Assembly (NCBI GenBank): GCA_938036835.1
Contig: CALHWB010000018.1
Location: 11,794 to 75,793, forward strand
DNA from: an uncultured Propionibacterium sp.
GTDB taxonomy: Bacteria; Actinomycetota; Actinomycetes; Propionibacteriales; Propionibacteriaceae
Reading direction: 5' to 3'
DNA length: 64,000 nucleotides
Shown here: one piece after another, positions 42,879 to 51,762 of the stretch
How the letters are laid out: each line of letters opens with the position of its first letter
Position numbering within the stretch: position 1 is the stretch's first letter
Program-made: the position numbers and the translations under genes
The notes under the pieces: generated by a model
Database searches by the model: none
What the model saw: only the letters and a program-made list of their open reading frames with translations
What the model was told of the DNA's origin: nothing

Positions 42879-44260
42879 CCAGGCCGGAAACCGGCCCGGA
42901 GGATGCCCTGGATCGCTGTATCGCCCGGATGCGCCGGGCCGGCGTGGCCGAGCCGGCCGTCGCGGTGTTCGCCGACCAGTACCGGCAGTGCCGGCGGGGA
43001 GTCACCGGCATCATCGCGGAGGATTCGATCCGGCCCCTGCTCGACCCACCCAAGCTGGCCGACGTCGCGGTGCCTGACGACCGGGCCCGCGCCGCCCTCG
43101 CCCAGACGGTGATCATCAAGCTGAACGGTGGACTGGGCACCTCGATGGGCCTGGACGCCGCCAAAACGCTGCTGCCGGTACGTGACGGCAGGAGTTTCCT
43201 CGATCTCATCGTCCAGCAGGTGCGGCATGCCCGGCACACCCATGGCGTCCGGTTGCCGCTGCTGTTCATGAACAGCTTCCGCACCAGGCAAGACACCCTG
43301 GCCGCGCTGGCTCGCCATGGTGACCTTCCGGTCGCTGGGCTGCCTCTCGACTTCCTGCAGCATCGAGAACCCAAGCTGCTGGCCGCCGGTCTGCGCCCGG
43401 TGGACTGGCCGGCCGATCCCGAACTCGAATGGTGCCCGCCCGGGCATGGCGACATCTACCCGGCGTTGTGGGTATCGGGTCTGCTGGATACCCTGCTGGC
43501 AAGGGGTTTCCGGTACGCCAGCGTGGCCAATGGCGACAACCTGGGGGCGGCCCCCGATGCGAAGCTGGCCGGCTGGTTTGCCGATTCGGGGGCGGCCTAT
43601 GCGGCCGAGATCTGCCCGCGCACCCCGAATGATCGCAAGGGCGGTCATCTGGCGGTGCGCGGCTCCGACGGCCGGTTGGTGTTGCGGGACACCGCCCAAA
43701 CCTCTCCGGCGGATCTGAAGTGTTTCACCGACGAGCGAGTGCATCCCTATTTCCACGCCAACAACCTGTGGCTCGATCTGCGCCGGCTGCGCAGGCTATT
43801 GGCCGAGCGGGCCGGCAACCTGCGGCTCCCACTGATCCGCAACATCAAGACCGTCGATCCGACCGATCCGGCCTCGCCGCAGGTCATCCAGCTCGAATCC
43901 GCGATGGGGGCCGCGATCGAGGTGTTCGACGATTCACGGGCCATCGTGGTGCCCAGAGACCGTTTCCTGCCGGTGAAGACCACCAATGAGCTGCTGCTGG
44001 TGCGTTCGGACGTGTTCGAACTCGGGGATGACGGCCGGTTGCGGTCGGTCGTCCACCCGATTCCCCGCGTCGAGCTCGATCCCCGCTACTACAGGCTGCT
44101 GTCCGATTTCGACGACCGCATCGTGGTGCTGCCTTCGCTTCGCGCGGTGACCAGCCTGAAGGTGCTGGGGGACTGGACCTTCGATGCTCCTGCGAAGCTG
44201 ACCGGAGCCGTCGTCCTGCCCGACGATGGGCGGGCCCACCGCTATCCGGATGAAAGGTGA
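42875..44260 (+). CDS. UDPGP-family UTP-sugar-1-phosphate uridylyltransferase (copy 1)
   Basis: This 461-residue protein is of the eukaryotic-type UDPGP family, not bacterial GalU. It has IIKLNGGLGTSMGLDAAKTLLPVRDG (UTP-binding loop), WCPPGHGDIYPAL, SVANGDNLGA, NDRKGGHLAVR and VPRDRFLPVKTTNELLL. It would form UDP-glucose from UTP and glucose-1-phosphate. Coupling to galK (four-base overlap) suggests it may also act on galactose-1-phosphate, bypassing GalT; that is inferred. A close paralogue lies at 54837-56219. Confidence 0.9.
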   Translation: MTRPETGPEDALDRCIARMRRAGVAEPAVAVFADQYRQCRRGVTGIIAEDSIRPLLDPPKLADVAVPDDRARAALAQTVIIKLNGGLGTSMGLDAAKTLLPVRDGRSFLDLIVQQVRHARHTHGVRLPLLFMNSFRTRQDTLAALARHGDLPVAGLPLDFLQHREPKLLAAGLRPVDWPADPELEWCPPGHGDIYPALWVSGLLDTLLARGFRYASVANGDNLGAAPDAKLAGWFADSGAAYAAEICPRTPNDRKGGHLAVRGSDGRLVLRDTAQTSPADLKCFTDERVHPYFHANNLWLDLRRLRRLLAERAGNLRLPLIRNIKTVDPTDPASPQVIQLESAMGAAIEVFDDSRAIVVPRDRFLPVKTTNELLLVRSDVFELGDDGRLRSVVHPIPRVELDPRYYRLLSDFDDRIVVLPSLRAVTSLKVLGDWTFDAPAKLTGAVVLPDDGRAHRYPDER

Positions 44261-44266
44261 CCTGCC

Positions 44267-44290
44267 GCCCGGCCGGTCACCGGGCCGGGC
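44267..44290. terminator. Hairpin after the galK operon
   Basis: GCCCGGCC and GGCCGGGC pair around GGTCACCG, 6 bases after the uridylyltransferase stop and before the convergent gene. It is a likely terminator without a T run. Confidence 0.5.
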
Positions 44291-44352
44291 GCGCACGGGA
44301 TCGGCGTCCCGTTCGTTGACGGTGAACCCCAGACAGGTGACCTCCGGAGCGG

Positions 44353-45429
44353 CTACCGCCGGGGATCGGGTTCGGTCCGGGTCTGCGATGCCGTCCCGTC
44401 GTCCTCGTCTGGTGGGCTATCGGCACCGACCCGGTCCGGCTGGGCCACCCGGCCGGCGGCGGTTTCGCTGCCCAGGTCGCTGATGACGACTCGCTTCCCC
44501 AAGCGGACGCCGACCACCCGATTCAACGGGACATTGAGTCGCCGGCCGTGGCGACGCACCAGCCAGGCCATTCCTTGGCCGATGGTCAGCACCCGGACGA
44601 CCACCCGATGGGTCAGGCCATCCTCGGCGGCATACTCCAGTGCTACCCAGCGGTCCTGGCTGTGGGCCTGGGCCAGCAGGCCCGGCCCGCTGCCGGTGGT
44701 CAATAGCGTCCTGGCCACCCGCCGGGATTCCGGCACATCGAGGGGACGTACCGGCTCGGTCTCCGCCCCGGGTACCCCGCCCGGCAACGCCGGGCGGGCC
44801 CAGAACCGGCGGTCGGTGCGCAATAGCAGGGCAACTTCGCGGGGCAATTCGACGGTGTCGGCGGCCACCGGGCGCAACAGGCCGCGGACCAGCAACCGTT
44901 CCACGGGCCCGCGGGCGGTGCCGGTGCCGATGACGCGCTCCGCGTTTCGCAACCGGCCGGTAGCCGGCCCCCAGACCAGCCTGGCCAGCACCCGGCATTC
45001 CGCCGCCGGCAGCTCGGCCAGTAGTCCGGCGAGCTCGTCGGCGGGTATCGGATGGCGGCTTGGCCTCGCCAGGCCGCCGGGATTGGGCCCCAGCGCCGTC
45101 ACCACCGCAGCGCCCAATCGGGGTGGCGTACCGCCCACCAGGCCCAGCTCGGCCAACTGGCCGAGCACCGCCGTCAGCCGGTTGCCGGCGGCCAGATCCA
45201 GAAACTCCGGATCGGCGCCGGCGGCCAGGCCGATCACCACCCGAAGCGCGCGGTCGTCCAGCCGGCGCAATGCGGCCAGCACCGATGCGGGCCGGCTGGC
45301 GCGCTGCACCAGCTCGGTGAGGTTGCGCGGAACGGGATCGGCCAGATCCGGTCGCGAGCGCAACAGCCTGGCAAGCCGGGTCACCCCGAACGTCGCCAGA
45401 TTTGTCGGAAACACCGGCCCCGGATCCAT
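44353..45429 (-). CDS. Helicase-associated (XPB/Ssl2-like) domain protein, shortened
   Basis: This 358-residue protein resembles the N-terminal part of the actinobacterial helicase-associated proteins found near XPB-type helicases. It has VTRLARLLRSRPDLADPVPRNLTELVQRA, then winged-helix-like repeats, and a C-terminal VVRVLTIGQGMAWLVRRHGR. Those homologues are usually 600-800 residues, so this is a short form or a deletion product. The function is unknown. It begins 2 bases after the preceding gene's stop, suggesting one transcript. Confidence 0.62.
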   Translation of the reverse strand: MDPGPVFPTNLATFGVTRLARLLRSRPDLADPVPRNLTELVQRASRPASVLAALRRLDDRALRVVIGLAAGADPEFLDLAAGNRLTAVLGQLAELGLVGGTPPRLGAAVVTALGPNPGGLARPSRHPIPADELAGLLAELPAAECRVLARLVWGPATGRLRNAERVIGTGTARGPVERLLVRGLLRPVAADTVELPREVALLLRTDRRFWARPALPGGVPGAETEPVRPLDVPESRRVARTLLTTGSGPGLLAQAHSQDRWVALEYAAEDGLTHRVVVRVLTIGQGMAWLVRRHGRRLNVPLNRVVGVRLGKRVVISDLGSETAAGRVAQPDRVGADSPPDEDDGTASQTRTEPDPRR

Positions 45430-45431
45430 GA

Positions 45432-46241
45432 TCAGTACTGCGGCCGGACCGCCATCCACGCGGCCAGGAGCACACTGCCCAGGCTCAGCAACGCCAGCAA
45501 CTGGCTGATCGATTGCAACTGGTACAGGCCGATATAGCCGCTCCACCAGATCGCAACGATGCCGGACCACAGGGCGGTGAAACCGGCCAGCGCCCCCCGG
45601 CCGGCCGATTTCGTGACGAGCGAGACGATCAAGGCGATCGGCAGTACCGCCAGGCTGATGGTGCCGAACAGCAGACCGCAGGCCAGCGCACCGACCACAA
45701 ATCCATTGGCCCGGTTCAAGACGCGGACGAAGGTGTTGCGCTGGGGGTGGCCGATCTGGTGGGGGCCGATATTACCCGGATAGGAGTATGGGCCGGTCGC
45801 ATAGGGATTGACCGGGTAGACATGGCCCGGATAGGGATTCACTGCCGGAATGGGTGCCGGCGGCGCAGCCAATCGGACCGGGGGGCCGCTGGGCGGCGGC
45901 AGGACGGCCGGGTCGACGCTGGGCTGCGGTGCGGCCGGCATCGCGTTCAGGGTGGTGAATGGCTGATCGGGACGCCAGGTGGTATTCGTGGGGGGTGGGG
46001 CGTCCCCCAGATAGGGTTCCGTTGGATTTCGTGGGGGCTCGGGTGTGGGGCCGATCGACTCCAGCGGCACCGTAGCCGTCTGGGGCGGTGCGAAATCGTC
46101 GGGGGCCGGTCCGCCGCTGGGGGTCGGCTGGGTGCGCGGCTCGGCCGCCGATAGCGGGAAGACCTGCGGACTGGCGAACCCGAAGGGTTGGCCCGCAGGC
46201 TCATCCTGTCCCAGGATCGGAACCGCAACGGGCTGAGTCAT
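45432..46241 (-). CDS. Pro-rich membrane protein, unknown
   Basis: This 269-residue protein has a long Pro/Thr/Tyr-rich N-terminal half (about 1-150, ending in repeats such as NPYPGHVYPVNPYATGPYSYPG) and three to four membrane segments in the C-terminal 110 residues. The pattern resembles the many actinobacterial proteins with a Pro/Tyr-rich cytoplasmic arm before a small membrane domain. I cannot assign a role. A leaderless -10 motif supports the ATG at 46241. Confidence 0.68.
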   Translation of the reverse strand: MTQPVAVPILGQDEPAGQPFGFASPQVFPLSAAEPRTQPTPSGGPAPDDFAPPQTATVPLESIGPTPEPPRNPTEPYLGDAPPPTNTTWRPDQPFTTLNAMPAAPQPSVDPAVLPPPSGPPVRLAAPPAPIPAVNPYPGHVYPVNPYATGPYSYPGNIGPHQIGHPQRNTFVRVLNRANGFVVGALACGLLFGTISLAVLPIALIVSLVTKSAGRGALAGFTALWSGIVAIWWSGYIGLYQLQSISQLLALLSLGSVLLAAWMAVRPQY

Positions 46242-46248
46242 ACTGCCC

Positions 46249-46254
46249 AGTCTA
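46249..46254 (-). promoter_or_regulatory. Leaderless -10 element of the Pro-rich membrane protein gene
   Basis: TAGACT on the minus strand ends 7 bases before the ATG at 46241. Confidence 0.42.
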
Positions 46255-46405
46255 GGCGCACCCGGCAGGAGGCAGGCCGCCAGGAGAGATCCACTGCGTG
46301 AACCCGGCTGGGTGTCCCTGGCACGGAGCCGGCGAGCCCGTCTGGGCGATGCGGAATCCGGGGCTGGCATGGTGCGGTTGGGGTAGGGACCGATAATGTT
46401 GTGGC

Positions 46406-46425
46406 GTGCACGCGGAGGCGTGCAC
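46406..46425 (+). promoter_or_regulatory. Perfect hairpin in the cold-shock gene leader
   Basis: GTGCACGC-GGAG-GCGTGCAC is a perfect 8-bp stem with a GGAG loop, 22 bases before the cold-shock start. A -10-like GATAAT lies at 46392-46397. The GGAG loop resembles a Shine-Dalgarno sequence, so the element may be a structured, temperature-sensitive leader or an operator. Confidence 0.45.
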
Positions 46426-46447
46426 CCTGTAGACGAGTGAGGTAGTG

Positions 46448-46831
46448 GTGCCCAGCGGCAAGGTGCGGTTCTTCGACGCGGAGAAGGGCTTTGGCTTCAT
46501 CGCCAAAGATGGCGGTGGCGACGTGTTCGTGCGCTCGGATGCGTTGCCCAAGGGCGTGACCAGTCTCAAACCCGGTCAACGGGTCGAGTTCGGCGTGGTC
46601 GAGGGACGCAAAGGCGAGCAGGCGCTCTCGGTGCAGTTGGTCGAACCGCCGCCGTCGCTGTCGAAGGCGTCCCGCAAGAAGCCCGCGCAGCTCGCGGTCA
46701 TGTTCGAGGATCTGATCAAGGTTTTCGATCAGGTGGGCAATGGGTACCGGCATGGGCGCTATCCAAGCCCGGCGCAGGCCACCAAACTCGCCGGCATGCT
46801 GCGGGCCGTGGCGGATGAGTTGGAACTGTGA
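46448..46831 (+). CDS. Cold-shock domain protein with C-terminal extension
   Basis: This 127-residue protein starts with a cold-shock domain (GKVRFFDAEKGFGFI and GDVFVRSDAL are the RNA-binding motifs RNP1/RNP2). A helical C-terminal region of about 55 residues follows (QLAVMFEDLIKVFDQVGNGYRHG). Such two-part proteins, longer than the ~67-residue CspA, are standard in actinobacteria next to a DUF3027 gene. GTG 46448 is preferred to GTG 46445. Its stop overlaps the DUF3027 start. Confidence 0.88.
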   Translation: MPSGKVRFFDAEKGFGFIAKDGGGDVFVRSDALPKGVTSLKPGQRVEFGVVEGRKGEQALSVQLVEPPPSLSKASRKKPAQLAVMFEDLIKVFDQVGNGYRHGRYPSPAQATKLAGMLRAVADELEL

Positions 46832-47592
46832 ACGAGGTCGATCAGTTGATCGCCGACGCGGTCGAGTCCGCTCGGGCCGCTGCGGTCGAGGTCGCCGAGG
46901 ATTTCGGGGTCGGCGAGTATCTGGGCACCCGCCCCGAGGAGGGCGTCCGGCTGGCCACCCACTATTTCTCCTGCCCGCATCCCGGCTATCAGGGCTGGTA
47001 TTGGGCCGTCACCATGGCACGCGCCTCGCGGGCACGCTATGCCACGGTCAACGAGGTCGTGTTGCTGCCCGGGGCGGAATCGTTACTGGCGCCCGCCTGG
47101 GTGCCGTGGGTCGATCGGCTGCGACCCGGCGACCTGGCCCCGGGGACGCTGCTACCCACCCCGGATAACGACCCACGGCTCGAACCCGGTTACACCGGCG
47201 GAGAGCTCGCCCCGGACGCCGATCCCGCCGAATGGGCATTGACCAGGGCGATCGTCACCGAGTTGGGTTTGGGGCGGCAGCGGGTGCTGTCTCCCGACGG
47301 CCGTCGCAGGGCAGCCGAGCGCTGGCTGTCCGGCTCCGGTGGGCCTGATACCCCGACGGCGCGGCAGGCTCCGGGGCACTGCGCCGGCTGCGCCTATTTC
47401 GTCCGGCTCGGTGGGGCATTGGGCCGTCTATTCGGGGTCTGCGCGAACGAGTACTCTCCGGCCGATGGCCGGGTGGTGGCGGTCGACCATGGCTGTGGTG
47501 GGCACTCCGATGTGGTGGCCGACGAACGTGGCGTCCGGCTGCCCGAGCCGGTGCTGGACACCATAACCTACGACAAGTCGCTGTTCGACTGA
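46828..47592 (+). CDS. DUF3027 family protein
   Basis: This 254-residue actinobacterial protein has the DUF3027 landmarks GEYLGTRPEEGVRLATHYFSCPHPGYQGWYWAVTMARA, WVPWVDRLRPGDLAPGTLLPT, and a C-terminal Cys-rich segment CAGCAYFVRLGGALGRLFGVCANEYSPADGRVV with DHGCGGHSD. The four Cys suggest a metal site. Function is unknown. It overlaps the cold-shock gene (GTGA) and is surely co-transcribed. Confidence 0.9.
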   Translation: MNEVDQLIADAVESARAAAVEVAEDFGVGEYLGTRPEEGVRLATHYFSCPHPGYQGWYWAVTMARASRARYATVNEVVLLPGAESLLAPAWVPWVDRLRPGDLAPGTLLPTPDNDPRLEPGYTGGELAPDADPAEWALTRAIVTELGLGRQRVLSPDGRRRAAERWLSGSGGPDTPTARQAPGHCAGCAYFVRLGGALGRLFGVCANEYSPADGRVVAVDHGCGGHSDVVADERGVRLPEPVLDTITYDKSLFD

Positions 47593-47675
47593 GCCTCGGC
47601 CCGGGCGACCGGCGACCGGATGGTTTTGGCCGGGGCCGGCCGGTCTCGCGGGCCGCGTAGCAACGGCGGCCGGTC

Positions 47676-47945
47676 TCAGGCGGTCGGGGCCGGGATTCCC
47701 CGAGCGGCATCGCGGGCCCGCTTGTCGCGACGCCATCGGCAGTAGCCCGTGGCCACGCAGCCGATGACCAGCCCGGTCGCGCAGACCTGCAACCACCAGT
47801 CCGGCACAGCAAACCTGTGGCGTCCCACCAGCAGCACCACGCAGGCCACCGCGAACCCGATCGTACCGATGCTGAACTCGGCCACCGCATCACGGTGCAG
47901 GGCCTCCAGGGGGGCCGGTCGGGTGGACGGCTTCGAGTCGGGCAT
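47676..47945 (-). CDS. DUF2530 membrane protein
   Basis: This 89-residue protein has two membrane segments (about 25-43 and 50-70) and a basic C-terminus. It has the DUF2530 pattern EALHRDAVAEFSIGTIGFAVACVVLL. Function is unknown. It sits beside DUF3027, as in mycobacteria. The ATG at 47945 is supported by a leaderless -10 motif. Confidence 0.82.
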   Translation of the reverse strand: MPDSKPSTRPAPLEALHRDAVAEFSIGTIGFAVACVVLLVGRHRFAVPDWWLQVCATGLVIGCVATGYCRWRRDKRARDAARGIPAPTA

Positions 47946-47952
47946 GCCCCCA

Positions 47953-47958
47953 ATCCTA
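47953..47958 (-). promoter_or_regulatory. Leaderless -10 element of the DUF2530 gene
   Basis: TAGGAT on the minus strand ends 7 bases before the ATG at 47945. Confidence 0.42.
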
Positions 47959-48116
47959 GAAGAGTGCCATGCGGGGTGGCTTGAGGCCGGGCGGACCGCC
48001 TGCACGCACCCGGCGGCGCACCGCCATCGGCCGTGACCACGCCCGGCGCCGCGTCCCTGAGCGTCCGGCACGCCCCGCGGCGGTGGATCCGGTCAGGGTC
48101 ACCATGATCGATCCCC

Positions 48117-48122
48117 TACCAT
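48117..48122 (+). promoter_or_regulatory. Leaderless -10 element of the NCS2 permease gene
   Basis: TACCAT ends 7 bases before the ATG at 48130. It overlaps the alternative ATG at 48121. Confidence 0.38.
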
Positions 48123-48129
48123 GTCGCCC

Positions 48130-49668
48130 ATGGTGACGAAATCTCCCAAGGGAGCGCCGCGCGTCCGCGAGGCGGAAAACAGTTCGACTATTGACGGCTG
48201 GTTCGAGATCGCTGCGCGGGGTTCCACGCTCGCCCGGGAGATCCGTGGCGGTCTGGTGACCTTCTTCACGATGGCCTACATCCTGGCCCTCAACCCGCTG
48301 ATCATTGGCACCGCCGTCGACAGGAACGGCAATCTGATCTCGGGATCCCCCAAGTTCACCGATGCCGCGGCCGGCGTGGTCGACCAGGCAGCCGTCGGGC
48401 AGTCGATCGGCATGGTCGCGGCCGCCACCGCCCTGATCGCCGGGCTGATGACGATCCTGATGGGGGTGGTTGGCCGGTTCCCGATCGGCCTGGCCACCGG
48501 CCTGGGACTGAACGCGATGCTCGCTTATGTGATCGCACCGCAGATGACCTGGCCGCAGGCCATGGGGTTGGTGGTCATGGAAGGCCTGGCCATCTCGATA
48601 CTGGTGCTGACCGGTTTCCGGGAGGCCGTCTTCCGTGCGGTGCCGCAGAACCTGCGGGTGTCGATCAGCGTCGGTATCGGCCTGTTCATCACCCTGGTGG
48701 GGCTCGCCGACGCCGGTATCGTCCGCCCTGGCAGCCCCCTGCTGCAATTGGGTATCCACGGCTCCCTGGTCGGCTGGCCGATCGCGGTGTTCGTGCTCAC
48801 CCTGTTCCTGGTGCTGCTGCTCCATCTGCGGCGCGTCCGGGGCGCCATGCTGTGGGCGATCGGTATCGGCACCATGCTGGCGGTGATCCTGGAGGCCATC
48901 TTCAGAATCGGTCCCCAGGATCAGGGTGCCAACCCATCCGGCTGGGCGCTGAACGTGCCGAGCTGGCCGGGCTGGGCGGCCTTCGTCACTCCCGACCTGA
49001 CCCTGCTGGGCAAGGTGGATCCGCTGGGCGGTTTTGCACCGGATGGCAGTTTCAGTATCGGTGCTGCATTGACCGCGGTGATGCTGGTGTTCAGTCTGAT
49101 GCTGGCCGACTTCTTCGACACGATGGGCACCGTGGTCGCGGTCGGTTCCGAGGGCCAGTTGCTGAATGCCAGGGGCGAGCCGCCGCACCTGCGCGAAATC
49201 CTGTTGGTCGATTCGATCGCCGCGTTGGCTGGCGGTCTGGGCTCGGTCTCCAGCAATACCAGCTATGTGGAATCCACCGCGGGGGTCGCCGAGGGGGCCC
49301 GCAGCGGCCTGGCCTCGGTGGTGACCGGCGGGGCCTTCATCATCGCGCTGTTCATCAGTCCACTGGTGAACATGGTGCCGTCGGAGGCGGTGGCTCCCGT
49401 GCTGATCCTGGTGGGTTTCTTGATGATGGCCCAGATCACCCGGATCGACTGGTCCGACCTGGAGTTGGCGATGCCGGCCTTCCTGACCATTGTGCTGATG
49501 CCGTTCTCCTATTCGATCACCGTTGGTATCGGTGCCGGTTTTATTTCCTTCGTGGCGCTAAAGGTCTTCAAGGGAAAGCCGCGCGAGGTGCATGTGCTGA
49601 TGTGGGTGGTCGCGGTCTTGTTCGTCGTCTACTTCATGCAGGGCCTGATCTCTAGCTGGCTCGGCTGA
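48130..49668 (+). CDS. NCS2-family purine permease (AzgA/PbuG type)
   Basis: This 512-residue transporter has about 12-14 membrane segments and AzgA-type signatures: GLVTFFTMAYILALNPLIIG, GLATGLGLNAMLAYVIA, LMLADFFDTMGTVVAVG and GLGSVSSNTSYVESTAGVAEGARSGLASVVTG. These proteins import hypoxanthine, guanine or adenine with protons. No riboswitch is seen in the short upstream gap. The ATG at 48121 is an alternative start. Confidence 0.92.
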   Translation: MVTKSPKGAPRVREAENSSTIDGWFEIAARGSTLAREIRGGLVTFFTMAYILALNPLIIGTAVDRNGNLISGSPKFTDAAAGVVDQAAVGQSIGMVAAATALIAGLMTILMGVVGRFPIGLATGLGLNAMLAYVIAPQMTWPQAMGLVVMEGLAISILVLTGFREAVFRAVPQNLRVSISVGIGLFITLVGLADAGIVRPGSPLLQLGIHGSLVGWPIAVFVLTLFLVLLLHLRRVRGAMLWAIGIGTMLAVILEAIFRIGPQDQGANPSGWALNVPSWPGWAAFVTPDLTLLGKVDPLGGFAPDGSFSIGAALTAVMLVFSLMLADFFDTMGTVVAVGSEGQLLNARGEPPHLREILLVDSIAALAGGLGSVSSNTSYVESTAGVAEGARSGLASVVTGGAFIIALFISPLVNMVPSEAVAPVLILVGFLMMAQITRIDWSDLELAMPAFLTIVLMPFSYSITVGIGAGFISFVALKVFKGKPREVHVLMWVVAVLFVVYFMQGLISSWLG

Positions 49669-49832
49669 ACCGTGCCTTGAGGCCGGCTGCCCCGCCGCGA
49701 CCGTTGCCGGGTGCCACCGGCTTCCCGGCCGGCGCGGCTAGCCGCCATGCCGTTGGCGAGCCAGCGGCCGCGGCATCGGCCGGCTGCCATTAGGTTGGGA
49801 CGCCCACGGGTGGGCCGGCCTGGCTCGCGGGT

Positions 49833-50501
49833 TCAGCCGCGGGCCTGGGGCCACACCACGATCAGATCGGGAGCGGGCCGTCCCGCCTGCTCGGCAAGTT
49901 CGGCCCACGCCGCGAAGCGGCCGAGGAATTCCAGAAGCCTGGCGACCAGTGGCCGGGACTGCTCGGGCACTTCGGCTTCGATCTCGGCCAGTGCGCTGCG
50001 GGTCTGTTCGACATGGGCATGCTTGGCGTAGCCGAAACGCTGGCCTGGGGGCGTTTGCAGGGGCACCTGCGGATTGCCCTGGAGCAGTCTCTCCAACCCC
50101 AGACGGGCGGGCAATCCCGCCCTGGCCAGATCGAACTCGACCTGGGTCAGGCCGCGCTCGTCCAGTTCGAGTTCGATCTGGCCCCAGCTCAGGTCGGCCA
50201 GCCACCCGAGCGTGATCTGCCAGGCATAGGCCAGCCGGCCGGGGGCCACCGTCCGGGCCGCCAGCAGATTCTCCACATCGAACTCCGCCGGCCGGTCAGG
50301 GATCGGAGCGGTGGGTTCGATCGGTCGTTTGAGGATCGGCCCGATGCGTCCGAGCAGGGAACCTCGCCCGGGCTGTTTGCGGGTGAGGGGTGGCAGGCGC
50401 GCACAGGCGGCCGCCCGGAGGCGGTCGGCCAACTCCGGGGCGGCGCCGAAGATATCCCGCAACTCGGTGATGCCCAGGGCGAACAGCATCATCTGTGCCA
50501 T
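49833..50501 (-). CDS. Hypothetical protein, unknown
   Basis: This 222-residue soluble protein is not one I recognise. It starts MAQMMLFALGITELRDIFGA, has a basic Pro-rich middle (about 35-75), and a helical C-terminal half with LELDERGLTQVEFDLARAGLPARLGLERLL. No motifs or membrane segments are apparent. The ATG is supported by a leaderless -10 element 6 bases upstream, and the codon pattern looks genuine. Confidence 0.62.
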   Translation of the reverse strand: MAQMMLFALGITELRDIFGAAPELADRLRAAACARLPPLTRKQPGRGSLLGRIGPILKRPIEPTAPIPDRPAEFDVENLLAARTVAPGRLAYAWQITLGWLADLSWGQIELELDERGLTQVEFDLARAGLPARLGLERLLQGNPQVPLQTPPGQRFGYAKHAHVEQTRSALAEIEAEVPEQSRPLVARLLEFLGRFAAWAELAEQAGRPAPDLIVVWPQARG

Positions 50502-50507
50502 ACGCCA

Positions 50508-50513
50508 ACGCTA
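50508..50513 (-). promoter_or_regulatory. Leaderless -10 element of the 49833-50501 gene
   Basis: TAGCGT on the minus strand ends 6 bases before the ATG at 50501. Confidence 0.47.
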
Positions 50514-50655
50514 CTGCTCAAGTCTCGCCTTGGGAGCCGCGACGACAAGCTGCAGCTGGCCGATCGGCCGGTACCGGGCCGGCAACCGCCGCGACAAGTC
50601 CCGCGCCAGCACTCTAGACTGCCCTTCAGGAGCGGTGCCCGGCGGGAGGTGCGAG

Positions 50656-51690
50656 GTGAGGCGATGTGGCTGGCTGGCCGCTGCCGTCGCGTTCGTGTCG
50701 GTCATGGGCATGATGCCGCCGGCGGCCGCCGCCCCGGGCGGCACCACCACCATCGGCGATCCGGCGCTGCGTGATTGCGCGGGCATCGCCGCCGATACCG
50801 GTCGTGGCGTCTACTGGCTGATCGGCGCCGTACCCCAGGATTCAAGGGTTTCGGCAATAGACATGGCCGGCGCCCCGGTCGGCTCGGTGGGTTTCGATGC
50901 CGCCATTTCCACCGTGGAATCGGTTCAGGTCTACAACGGGCTGGTCTACCTGGCCGATACCGGGGACGTTCAACGGTCCCGGCCGGCGGTGCAGATCCTG
51001 CGGGTGGACAACCCCCAAGTGGGTGTGGTTTCGCCGGTATCGTCGTGGACCCTGCACTATCCCGACGGCCCGCACGATGCCAAGGCGTTCATGGTTTCCC
51101 CGCGCGGTAACTTCTGGGTGATCACCTTCGGCAATCCCGGCAGGCTTTACCTGGGTCAGGCGCCGGCGGGCGGCTATGGCGATATCTATCTGGAGCCGAT
51201 GGCCGAGACGCCGGCCAACATCACCGATGCCACCTTTGTGGGGCCCACCACCGCGGTATTGCGCAGCTACACCGGCCTGTACGTGTTCGACATGGAAAAC
51301 TACGTGGTGACTGCCGCGGTCGAGGCGCCTAGGCAGGCCCGGGGCGAATCGGTCACCCAATCCCTGGACGGGTTGGGACTGCAACTGGGCAGCATGAGCG
51401 ACGACAAGCTCATCGGCGCCGATATACCCACCCAATTCGCAGATCTGCCGGCGGGCCCTTCGGCACCTCCCGGCGAGCCACCCACACCCACCGTCTCGAC
51501 ACCCGAGCCGACCCCAACCGGGACTGGCACACCCACACCCAGTCCCGTCCCACCCCCACCCGGCAAGACCACCGGCATCAGCCGAGGCAAAACGTTGATC
51601 GCGATCGGAGTGGCCGCCGTCTTGTCCGCATGCGCTGGAGTGATCGCGGGCCGCGAACGCGGTAGGCGGACGCGGCGGGCAGAGCACTGA
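50656..51690 (+). CDS. Secreted, wall-spanning beta-propeller-like protein
   Basis: This 344-residue protein has a signal peptide (cleavage likely after MMPPAAAA). A beta-rich domain (about 28-265) has repeats of the form VYNGLVYLADTGD, SPRGNFWVITFGNPGRLY and YTGLYVFDMENYVV, suggesting a propeller. A Pro/Thr-rich spacer (about 270-305) and one C-terminal membrane segment with a basic tail complete it. The layout suits a surface protein anchored in the membrane. The GTG at 50656 has GGGAGG upstream; the longer open frame before it is not needed. Confidence 0.75.
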   Translation: MRRCGWLAAAVAFVSVMGMMPPAAAAPGGTTTIGDPALRDCAGIAADTGRGVYWLIGAVPQDSRVSAIDMAGAPVGSVGFDAAISTVESVQVYNGLVYLADTGDVQRSRPAVQILRVDNPQVGVVSPVSSWTLHYPDGPHDAKAFMVSPRGNFWVITFGNPGRLYLGQAPAGGYGDIYLEPMAETPANITDATFVGPTTAVLRSYTGLYVFDMENYVVTAAVEAPRQARGESVTQSLDGLGLQLGSMSDDKLIGADIPTQFADLPAGPSAPPGEPPTPTVSTPEPTPTGTGTPTPSPVPPPPGKTTGISRGKTLIAIGVAAVLSACAGVIAGRERGRRTRRAEH

Positions 51691-51762
51691 GCCGAGCGGC
51701 CCTGGCCGTGCGGTGGCCGGTGCCGCCACGGTAGCCGATGGCCGGCGTCCGGGATGGACGGT

